Assembly (NCBI GenBank): GCA_007571225.1
Contig: RKRU01000122.1
Coordinates: 1 to 5,743, forward strand
Source: Nitrosopumilaceae archaeon
GTDB lineage: Archaea > Thermoproteota > Nitrososphaeria > Nitrososphaerales > Nitrosopumilaceae
Direction of reading: 5' to 3'
Length of the DNA: 5,743 bases
How positions within the stretch are numbered: the stretch's first letter is position 1; the number at the start of each line of letters is the position of its first letter. This document shows positions 1 through 4,266 of the stretch, in pieces. The notes beneath the pieces were generated by a model, which was given only the letters and a program-made list of their open reading frames with translations, did not search any database and was not told the origin of the DNA. The translations under genes were made by a program, and so were the position numbers.

Positions 1-37
1 TACACTATCAAACCAGAATTTCTATGCGCAAGGTAAC

Positions 38-108
38 TTTAGGTCCCTAGTGCCTGAATGTTTGGTTCGGTGCATAACCACGACAAACCGCTTACGCCGT
101 ACCTAGAC
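38..108. repeat. Diverged third copy of the 5225-5421 intergenic element
   Basis: This segment aligns without gaps over about 71 bases to the element at 5225-5295. It shares the landmarks GGTCCCT, TGAAT, CAAA..G.TTA.GCC and ACCTA in the same order and spacing. By hand count identity is a little over 60 percent, and most differences are transitions. Like the copies at 5225 and 5316, it lies several hundred bases or less upstream of a plus-strand gene. It may be an old dispersed element or a conserved regulatory region; the sequence alone does not decide. Confidence 0.5.
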
Positions 109-232
109 AGTTCGCAAGGATAATTAGTAAGCCACAGGTGATCGTCTCTGTGTTGCTCGTCTCGTTATTAGATGCACGGTCTTGGGAAAGAGAAGAGAAG
201 AACCAGTTGATTATATCGTCTGAAAAATATTC

Positions 233-341
233 CGCATATGCGGGGCCTTCAATAGTCGGAGCTTCAAGGCGTCTCCGAAACAGTTCGTGTATTCGGCGGC
301 GGCGACGCATATGCGGGGCCTTCAATAGTCGGAGCTTCAAG
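233..341. repeat. Perfect 36-bp direct repeat pair (233-268, 306-341)
   Basis: Two identical 36-base copies are separated by a unique 37-base spacer. Each copy starts with the 10-base palindrome CGCATATGCG and ends with GGAGCTTCAAG. The repeat-spacer geometry resembles a minimal CRISPR unit. However, there are only two copies, there is no cas gene or leader in view, and the palindrome is at one edge of the repeat, so I call it only a direct repeat. The perfect identity contrasts with the other, diverged repeats in this window and suggests a recent duplication. Confidence 0.9.
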
Positions 342-435
342 CTTGTCTGTTGCCGTCTCTGCATTCAACAGCGTAATGCATTCCATTGGGGCATATTGTT
401 ACAATCGCAGACAGCATCTTGTACTGCGGCGTGCA

Positions 436-441
436 GGTGAT
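436..441 (+). promoter_or_regulatory. Shine-Dalgarno site for purM
   Basis: GGTGAT is fully complementary to the AUCACC at the 3' end of archaeal 16S rRNA and stands 8 bases before the GTG at 450. It decides the start: an in-frame TGA at 438-440 rules out any longer version, and the next in-frame ATG (residue 24) would remove the conserved YEDAGVD motif. Confidence 0.75.
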
Positions 442-449
442 GCATTACA

Positions 450-1496
450 GTGACCCCGCCCCTTACATACGAGGATGCAGGCGTGGATGTACGGGCCGTA
501 GAACAAAGCCAAGATAGAATGGGCAAAATAATATCCGGCACCCACAAATCCCAAAAACACATCAAGGTCCGGCACGGTTTTGGACATTATGCCGGAATCG
601 TAGAGACTCGGGAAGGTACCGTGCTGGCTACCCATACTGATGGCGTGGGTACAAAGGTAATGATCGCCAACATGATGAAAAAATACGATACTGTGGGAAT
701 AGACTGCGTTGCAATGAATGTAAATGACATCATATGTACGGGCGCCACGCCGGTCTCTTTTGTAGACTACATTGCAGCCAATCAGAATGACGAGGCCAAG
801 TTTACCGACATAATGGAAGGGCTTGCACTTGGTGCTAGGAAAGGCGAGGTACCAATCGTTGGTGGAGAGACTGCTATAATGCCAGACTTGTTCAATAATC
901 CAGATTTTGCATTTGATCTTGCTGGAACCGTGGTGGGACTCATACCAGTAGAGATAGATCCCAAGGCCATACTTGGCGGCAACATTGATGTCGGAGACGT
1001 CATTGTAGGGGCATACAGCAGCGGACTGCATTCGAATGGATATACGCTTGCACGCAAGGCCCTGCAGGAGTATCCGCTTGAGGATAAGTTGTACCGAGGC
1101 GGCCCCACTATAGGCAGCGCACTGCTTGAGCCCACGGAGATATATGTAAAACCAGTACTTGATCTGCTCTCAAACTTTTGCCCTTTGAGGGGCCTCGCGC
1201 ACATCACGGGAGGTTCGTTTACCAAACTGCTGCGACTAAAGAATATTGGATTTGAGATCGACGATCTGCCTCCGATGCCAAAGATAATGAGTCTTATAAT
1301 GGAGCAGGGGGTTGCCCTAGATGAAATGTACAAGACGTTTAACATGGGGATAGGCTTTTGCGTTGTGGTGCCAGAAAAGGCGCAAGATGATGTCATACGA
1401 ACATTTTCCAGACACGACATACGTTCCAAGAGGATTGGATGTATTGTTCCAGAGGCCGGTGTTGTAGTTGGATCTACTAGGATAACTTCTTCCTAG
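450..1496 (+). CDS. purM: Phosphoribosylformylglycinamidine cyclo-ligase (AIR synthetase)
   Basis: PurM catalyses the ATP-dependent ring closure of formylglycinamidine ribonucleotide to aminoimidazole ribonucleotide, the fifth step of de novo purine synthesis, in the cytoplasm. The 348-residue product matches the usual family length (about 345). Family motifs occur in order: YEDAGVD (7-13), the nucleotide-binding TDGVGTK (63-69), GIDCVAMNVND (83-93), VGGETAIMPD (137-146), SSGLHSNGYTLAR (190-202), LEPTEIYVK (226-234), HITGGSF (251-257) and EMYKTFNMGIGF (292-303). The start is GTG, supported by a Shine-Dalgarno site 8 bases upstream. One small oddity is HITGGSF where the family usually has HITGGGF. 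The gene stands alone: no other purine gene is adjacent, and a decayed repeat of its last codons follows directly. Identification is secure. Confidence 0.97.
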   Translation: MTPPLTYEDAGVDVRAVEQSQDRMGKIISGTHKSQKHIKVRHGFGHYAGIVETREGTVLATHTDGVGTKVMIANMMKKYDTVGIDCVAMNVNDIICTGATPVSFVDYIAANQNDEAKFTDIMEGLALGARKGEVPIVGGETAIMPDLFNNPDFAFDLAGTVVGLIPVEIDPKAILGGNIDVGDVIVGAYSSGLHSNGYTLARKALQEYPLEDKLYRGGPTIGSALLEPTEIYVKPVLDLLSNFCPLRGLAHITGGSFTKLLRLKNIGFEIDDLPPMPKIMSLIMEQGVALDEMYKTFNMGIGFCVVVPEKAQDDVIRTFSRHDIRSKRIGCIVPEAGVVVGSTRITSS

Positions 1497-1497
1497 C

Positions 1498-1572
1498 CGT
1501 CTGCTGTCGGCTGGATGCTCGGCCCTAGATGATATTGTAGTTGGGTCTGCCCGGATAACCTCTTCCCAAAAT
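1498..1572 (+). pseudogene. Decayed duplicate of the purM 3' end
   Basis: Directly after the purM stop, bases 1534-1568 repeat 1461-1495 with 28 of 35 positions identical. Read in frame, the copy encodes IVVGSARITSSQ against VVVGSTRITSS-stop in PurM. The match extends upstream in the same frame as AGC..LD against IGC..PE, with one codon missing. Most differences are silent or conservative (GGA/GGG, AGG/CGG, ACT/ACC), and six of the seven in the core are transitions; the stop TAG corresponds to CAA. This fits a tandem partial duplication, or the leftover tail of a diverged purM copy. No start, and too short to function. Confidence 0.7.
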
Positions 1573-1775
1573 GTATCAATATCGGGTCCGTCATGTGTAC
1601 GTGTGTTGCTGTATAACGTAAAATACAGACTTGGTATGCATGCGTCTCCCACAGTCAAATTGGAGGTTTTACAACCTGTGTCATCATTGAACTCTGCCTC
1701 TGATGTTCGGTGATGTGTGATTTTGCTTGGTTGCAAGTTGTGTCTGTGCGATACGAGGGAATTACTGTTTCCGTA

Positions 1776-1888
1776 CCTGAGAGTTGTCATATTTTGGGTT
1801 GGTGTAGATGGCGCTCTCAATTGTAATGGGATCTACGGAACACTTGTTAGCCTGAGGGTTGTCATATTTTGGGTTGGTGTGTGGATGG
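1776..1888. repeat. G/T-rich direct repeat pair (1776-1811, 1851-1888)
   Basis: The block CCTGAGRGTTGTCATATTTT followed by GGGTTGGTGT occurs twice, 75 bases apart, with one mismatch in 30 bases, then GATGG in both copies. The 75-base period keeps one frame open, so the plus-strand translation shows LRVVIFWVGV twice, but I do not regard that as a real protein. There is no inverted symmetry. Confidence 0.85.
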
Positions 1889-2047
1889 TACGGTGTTTGC
1901 TGTTTTGTACATGGCCGTTTTGTCTAGGGGTTTGGCGCGGTTAACCTGTCACATGGGCATTTTGGCTAAGACGGGTGAACCGGACGGTTTTGATGTATTC
2001 TGATGGTTGTCAGATACCGGCATGCTGCTTGTTGCCTGTAATGTATT

Positions 2048-2221
2048 CTAGCCAAATATAATGCACTGCTCGCACTCACACGTCACTGTTTTGTCTGCCC
2101 TGTTTAGACACCTCTTGTGTTGTCCGGCCTGACACTGGATGCATATCTTGTCGATGTTGTCCACACTGCTGTACTTGCGGGACTGATCAAACCCGAATCC
2201 GCCGTCTTGCGGGCCTACCAT
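2048..2221 (-). CDS. Small Cys/His-rich, probably zinc-binding protein (57 aa)
   Basis: This short gene falls below common ORF length cut-offs. The protein starts MVGPQDGGFGFDQSRKYSS, a Gly-rich, probably flexible N-terminus, and then carries C27-x2-C30-x4-H35-x2-C38-x9-C48-x-C50-x2-C53, seven potential metal ligands in 27 residues. The HxxC...CxCxxC layout is typical of small archaeal and bacterial zinc-knuckle-like proteins of unknown function. A TATA-like box (TAAAAATA) is centred 25 bases before the ATG, as expected for a leaderless archaeal transcript; it overlaps the stop of the upstream gene at 2248. The gap to that gene is only 26 bases, so co-transcription is also possible. The ordered Cys/His spacing makes chance unlikely. 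Metal binding is inferred, and the partner or target is unknown. Confidence 0.72.
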   Translation of the reverse strand: MVGPQDGGFGFDQSRKYSSVDNIDKICIQCQAGQHKRCLNRADKTVTCECEQCIIFG

Positions 2222-2240
2222 ACATAAGCATATGTATACC

Positions 2241-2250
2241 TGTATTTTTA
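2241..2250 (-). promoter_or_regulatory. TATA-like box for the 57-aa gene
   Basis: On the minus strand this reads TAAAAATACA, centred about 25 bases before the ATG at 2221, which predicts a leaderless mRNA. It overlaps the TAA stop codon (2248-2250) of the preceding gene. Confidence 0.5.
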
Positions 2251-2553
2251 CGTCTCGGATTGTCCTGTTATTATGGCCTTCTTCAGTTCTTCCTTGTGCT
2301 CTTCTATAATGCCGCGAATTTCGAACATATCCATATATCCACCCACCGTTGCACGTGTTGATTTGAGCAGGTAGTGCAGGGATCCCTCCTCTATCCTGCC
2401 CACGTAATAACCGTAAAGAAAATCACTCTCATTCTGACATTTCCATATTCTGCTTGATCTGGGGAATGTCTGTCTTATATCGTCTGAAACCTCCTGTATT
2501 CTGTGCTTTACATACCATTCAAGGGATCTTCGTACCGTATGATCAAGCTGCAT
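2248..2553 (-). CDS. Hypothetical protein, 101 aa, unrecognised family
   Basis: I do not recognise a named family. The product is soluble and charged. It has an N-terminal basic helix (about 5-30), a central aromatic and glycine-containing stretch, DFLYGYYVGRIEEGSLHYLL (44-63), and a C-terminal segment rich in Glu and Lys (IRGIIEEHKEELKKAI, 79-94) that should form an amphipathic helix. There is one Cys (39), no signal peptide and no membrane segment. Composition and codon pattern look like real protein, and an AT-rich box (CTAAAAGT on the minus strand, 2579-2586) lies about 30 bases before the ATG. It is followed after 26 bases by the small Cys-rich gene on the same strand. I have a general impression that short helical proteins of this look are common in Thaumarchaeota, but I cannot name a match. 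Confidence 0.7.
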   Translation of the reverse strand: MQLDHTVRRSLEWYVKHRIQEVSDDIRQTFPRSSRIWKCQNESDFLYGYYVGRIEEGSLHYLLKSTRATVGGYMDMFEIRGIIEEHKEELKKAIITGQSET

Positions 2554-2578
2554 TCTAGATGTTATATGCGTGGTTCTG

Positions 2579-2586
2579 ACTTTTAG
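2579..2586 (-). promoter_or_regulatory. TATA-like box for the 101-aa gene
   Basis: CTAAAAGT on the minus strand, centred about 30 bases before the ATG at 2553, would give a leader of only a few bases. It sits at the edge of a triplet low-complexity tract. A second AT-rich patch (CATATAAC) nearer the start is too close to act as a TATA box. Confidence 0.35.
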
Positions 2587-2646
2587 TAGTTGCTGCTGTT
2601 GTGGCTGTTGCTGCTACTGCTATTGTTACTATTATTGCGGCTACTG
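2584..2646. repeat. Degenerate YTR triplet tract
   Basis: Twenty-one consecutive triplets, nearly all TTG, CTG, CTA or TTA, form a low-complexity run. In the three plus frames it reads as Leu-rich, Cys/Tyr-rich or Ala/Val/Ile/Thr-rich, and none of these frames is bounded by a believable start and stop. A slippage-prone microsatellite is the simplest reading. Confidence 0.8.
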
Positions 2647-2769
2647 CATAATTGTACCGTCTATTGTACCGTCTATTGTACCGGCCCATAATCCACACGA
2701 CAGCACAGGAATGTCTCTCGAGTCGTCTGCGTAATTGTACCGTCTATTGTACCGGGGCCCATAATCCAC
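2646..2769. repeat. Tandem ATTGTACCGTCT repeats in two clusters
   Basis: The 12-base unit ATTGTACCGTCT occurs tandemly. Cluster one has units at 2651, 2663 and 2675 (the last ending CCGG); cluster two has units at 2734 and 2746. Both clusters end in CCCATAATCCAC (2685-2696 and 2758-2769, 73 bases apart) and both start with GCRTA. A third, degenerate pair follows at about 2773-2793 (ACTGTACAGTTTGTTGTATCG). The 12-base period is close to one helical turn, which would suit tandem operator sites, but replication slippage explains it equally well. Confidence 0.85.
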
Positions 2770-2912
2770 CGCACTGTACAGTTTGTTGTATCGTGCCTGT
2801 CATGCATGATGCCGTACTGGATGGATGTATGATTGACCCGTTGCAGACTTTGGCAGGAGTTTCACCCGGCATGTAAACGACTCTTAATAGGAATTCATCT
2901 GCGTTACTGCAT

Positions 2913-2916
2913 GGAG
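2913..2916 (+). promoter_or_regulatory. Possible ribosome binding site for the TTG start at 2924
   Basis: GGAG lies 7 bases before the TTG at 2924. It favours this start over none: the frame has an upstream stop at 2888-2890, no ATG or GTG before the first cysteine, and TTG is the only usual start available. Confidence 0.4.
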
Positions 2917-2923
2917 AAGTGTC

Positions 2924-3118
2924 TTGGTCGGTGATGAACTGTGTGCGGTGTGCAGGGGAGATGATGTCATAGAACTTTTTGGCTACCAGTGTCCGTTTTG
3001 TAATGGGACCTGTGAGTTTACATGGCCGGCTCAAAAGTACATAAAATCGCACATCTGCTATTGTGCCTTTTTAAACAGGACACATTGTTCGTTGTGCAGA
3101 AAAGTGTCACCATCATGA
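2924..3118 (+). CDS. Small Cys-rich, probably zinc-binding protein (64 aa)
   Basis: The 64-residue product starts at TTG and contains C7-x2-C10-x12-C23-x2-C26-x3-C30, then H43-x-C45-x-C47, and H54-C55-x2-C58, enough ligands for two or more zinc sites. The first part, CxxC followed by QCPFC, has the spacing of zinc-ribbon or AN1-type fingers, but the AN1 histidine is not where expected and the last Cys is too distant, so I do not assign that family. No signal peptide or membrane segment is visible. It converges with the gene at 3201; their 3' ends are 82 bases apart. The start is uncertain because TTG is rare and the Shine-Dalgarno match is short. Metal binding is inferred from spacing only. 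Confidence 0.55.
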   Translation: MVGDELCAVCRGDDVIELFGYQCPFCNGTCEFTWPAQKYIKSHICYCAFLNRTHCSLCRKVSPS

Positions 3119-3156
3119 TACGACTCGCAGGCCAAAGATTCTACTCTGCCCAAGAC

Positions 3157-3213
3157 AGTTACCTAGGAGATAGTTGCCTAGTAGATTACTTGGGAGATAG
3201 TTACATGGGAGGA
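3157..3213. repeat. Degenerate 15-bp tandem repeat
   Basis: Four units follow each other: AGTTACCTAGGAGAT (3157), AGTTGCCTAGTAGAT (3172), TACTTGGGAGAT (3187, three bases short) and AGTTACATGGGAGGA (3199). All unit lengths are multiples of three, so the plus frame reads DSYLG-DSCLV-DYLG-DSYMG. The tract lies between two convergent genes and includes the stop codon and last residues of the minus-strand gene, so it may have altered that C-terminus. Confidence 0.8.
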
Positions 3214-3575
3214 AGTTCGGTCTTTTTATCGTATCCACCAGAACCAAACTTGCAGTAGAAACATCGGTCTGATTCCATATACTTGAGCTGCTCTATCTCG
3301 ATTGCCTTTATTGACAGTGCTATCTTTGTCAGTATCTTGTATTTCAGGGGCATTCCAGGTATCACCTCGTCATAGTATACGCGGTAGTGTTCTGGACAGA
3401 ATCTGAGTTTTATCCGTGTTGCTTCTTTGCCCTTCTCGTTTACCTGCTTTGTGTAGTTTATCTGCTCGCGTATGTACTCGTGTTTGGGGCACGGGCAGTT
3501 CTTCCCTCCTGGGTGTTTGTAGGCAGGTACGTTCTTCCAATCAAAATCAGGGTATTCCTTCTCAAAGTCATCCAT
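3201..3575 (-). CDS. Cys/His-rich, probably zinc-binding protein (124 aa)
   Basis: I do not recognise a named family. From ATG 3575 the protein is 124 residues: an acidic, aromatic N-terminus (MDDFEKEYPDFDWKNV), then C27-x-C29-x2-H32, a basic helical stretch, C60-x2-H63 followed by YRVYYDE, a hydrophobic-amphipathic segment (about 72-98), and C105-x2-C108 near the C-terminus. Seven ligands in the order CxCxxH...CxxH...CxxC suggest two zinc sites. The frame is open further to a GTG at 3650 (149 residues). I prefer the ATG because a good TATA box (TTTTATAT) lies about 26 bases before it, while the GTG has neither TATA box nor Shine-Dalgarno site. Against this, a diverged inverted copy of the 25-codon extension (4044-4073) keeps the residues D-K/E-I/L-I-R, which hints at coding. 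The last residues lie in a tandem repeat. Confidence 0.7.
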   Translation of the reverse strand: MDDFEKEYPDFDWKNVPAYKHPGGKNCPCPKHEYIREQINYTKQVNEKGKEATRIKLRFCPEHYRVYYDEVIPGMPLKYKILTKIALSIKAIEIEQLKYMESDRCFYCKFGSGGYDKKTELPPM

Positions 3576-3596
3576 ATCTATACAATATACGCTATG

Positions 3597-3606
3597 AATA
3601 TAAAAC
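3597..3606 (-). promoter_or_regulatory. TATA box for the 124-aa gene
   Basis: On the minus strand GTTTTATATT is centred about 26 bases before the ATG at 3575. This matches archaeal promoter spacing and implies a leaderless transcript. If it is used, the frame extension to the GTG at 3650 is not translated from this mRNA. Confidence 0.5.
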
Positions 3607-3729
3607 TTGATCAACGCGGATCGTATGATTTTGTCTGCTTCATCAGGCACAAAAAATTACTGCAAATACGCCTCTTGAGCAGTACAATGTGGGTTTTTCA
3701 GTCGTGTTTTAGTGGTGCATATGACAAGG

Positions 3730-3767
3730 ATGCATAACTGTCAACTGTTGCAAGAACAGTTGTGCAT
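3730..3767. repeat. Hairpin inside the inverted repeat
   Basis: ATGCATAACTGT (3730-3741) pairs with ACAGTTGTGCAT (3756-3767) over 12 positions with one G-U pair, leaving a 14-base loop. An alternative smaller stem AACTGTT/AACAGTT uses part of the loop. It starts right after the left arm of the long inverted repeat. No T-run follows, so a terminator is not supported. Confidence 0.5.
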
Positions 3768-3867
3768 TACAATGCGACAGACATGGCAAATCCAGACACG
3801 GTAGTCGTCGTGGCGGCGTCATATCCTCAGCGGATCAGTGTTGTGATATGATTGGCTTGTTGCAATA

Positions 3868-3910
3868 TGGGGGAGGCAGGCAGGCGGAGAGGCAGGTAGG
3901 CAGGGAAGGT
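3868..3910. repeat. GGCA-type purine-rich tract
   Basis: A run of degenerate tetranucleotides (GGCA, GGCA, GGCG, GGCA, GGTA, GGCA) gives a purine-rich, low-complexity patch in the unique centre of the long inverted repeat. Slippage is the likely origin. Confidence 0.6.
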
Positions 3911-4088
3911 ATGACTGTGCAGTACAGGGAGGGCATGACTTTGCTTACTCCATGTATGGATTCGGCAACCTTGCCACATGCCCCCAAACATAACTGAAGA
4001 ATTCATGTTGTACTGCTCAAGAGGCGTATTTGCAGTCCATTTTTGTACTAGGCAGGACGGATGAACTCATACGCAGGCGAGGCGTCCG

Positions 4089-4116
4089 AGTGGCATGCAG
4101 TTTCCATCATGCCACT
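4089..4116. repeat. 9-bp perfect inverted repeat downstream of cofE
   Basis: AGTGGCATG and CATGCCACT form a perfect 9-bp stem around a 10-base loop, about 150 bases beyond the cofE stop. There is no following T-run in either direction, so I record the structure without calling a terminator. Confidence 0.5.
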
Positions 4117-4266
4117 GCCAGAGTACAGACGCTAATTACAAATTTACCATGCCTTCTGTATGCGGCGCCCTGCAGATATGATTCCGGCCCTGATACGTGT
4201 ACCGGTTTTAGATGTGACTTGCTGCCGGCCAGGATATCTTGCACATGCGAACTCACAGCCATGGAT

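Larger units (their letters stand above)
1..449. other. Non-coding region upstream of purM
   Basis: I see no gene I can support here. Open frames exist on both strands (138-440 plus, 92-364 minus), but they have low-complexity Arg/Ser-rich translations, no recognisable motif and no convincing promoter. The stretch holds a diverged copy of an element seen again at 5225-5421 (38-108 here), a 36-bp direct repeat pair (233-268 and 306-341), and the purM ribosome binding site at its end. A weak AT-rich patch near 393-403 could serve as the purM promoter, but no TATA box stands out. Confidence 0.6.
1497..2047. other. Gene-free region downstream of purM
   Basis: No credible gene is visible. The stretch holds a degraded duplicate of the purM tail (1498-1572), a G/T-rich direct repeat pair (1776-1888) and scattered short repeats such as ATGTATTCT (1993-2001 and 2041-2049) and AACCTGT (near 1675 and 1942). 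The open frame at 1717-1944 is a hydrophobic translation of the direct repeat with a GTG start, and the minus-strand frame at 1317-1820 runs antisense through purM. Neither shows motifs or a promoter. Confidence 0.6.
2554..2923. other. Gene-free repeat-rich region
   Basis: No gene is supported in these 370 bases. They hold the promoter of the 101-aa gene, a 63-base triplet tract, two clusters of a 12-base tandem repeat plus a degenerate third cluster, and a 10-base palindrome TCATGCATGA at 2800-2809. The open frames across it (2652-2876 plus, 2744-3052 minus) are translations of the repeats or shadows of the gene at 2924. Confidence 0.6.
3622..4073. repeat. Long inverted repeat with a perfect 29-bp core
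   Basis: The core ACTGCAAATACGCCTCTTGA-GCAGTACAA at 3659-3687 is repeated exactly, inverted, at 4008-4036. Outside the core the arms still align: about 57 percent over 37 bases outward without gaps, and about 69 percent over 39 bases inward with one 3-base gap, mostly transitions. The centre (3730-3968) is unique. This could be a foldback or MITE-like element, an invertible segment, or an inverted duplication of the 5' region of the 124-aa gene with a constrained core. No target-site duplication is visible next to the cores, and no transposase or recombinase gene is in the window. Confidence 0.85.
3576..4266. other. Gene-poor region with a long inverted repeat
   Basis: Between the 124-aa gene and cofE no well-supported gene is visible. 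The stretch holds a long inverted repeat (arms about 3622-3729 and 3969-4073), a hairpin at 3730-3767, a GGCA-type tract at 3868-3910 and a hairpin at 4089-4116. A 51-codon minus-strand frame (4107-4262) starts 4 bases after the cofE stop. It has no Shine-Dalgarno site and no motif, so I do not call it a gene. Confidence 0.55.

Noticed and set aside
233..341. CRISPR array
   Set aside because: Only two repeats, one spacer, no leader or cas gene in view, and the repeat does not resemble known archaeal CRISPR repeats; a simple duplication is enough.
138..440. 100-codon plus-strand ORF upstream of purM
   Set aside because: The repeat copies are read in different frames within it, it has an Arg run from GGC-type sequence, and no start signal.
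399..1031. 210-codon minus-strand ORF
   Set aside because: Lies antisense to purM, which is certain; Cys/Tyr/His-rich shadow translation.
1317..1820. 167-codon minus-strand ORF
   Set aside because: Its second half is antisense to the purM 3' end, with no motif and no promoter.
1717..1944. Small hydrophobic ORF with LRVVIFWVGV twice
   Set aside because: GTG start without ribosome binding site or TATA box; the open frame follows from a 75-base direct repeat, and composition is Trp/Cys/Val-rich as in G/T-rich non-coding DNA.
2924..2975. Box C/D small RNA (GTGATGA motif)
   Set aside because: The C-box-like motif lies in the Cys-rich coding frame, and no matching D box and guide arrangement is visible.
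2744..3052. 102-codon minus-strand ORF
   Set aside because: Antisense to the Cys-rich gene at 2924 and to the 12-base repeats; no motif of its own.
3022..3258. 78-codon plus-strand ORF with DSYLG repeats
   Set aside because: Overlaps the better-supported gene at 2924 and the end of the gene at 3201; its repeats come from the 15-base tandem tract.
4107..4262. 51-codon minus-strand ORF 4 bases after the cofE stop
   Set aside because: Tight spacing is suggestive, but there is no ribosome binding site, no motif, and part of it lies over a hairpin; left uncalled until homologues are found.
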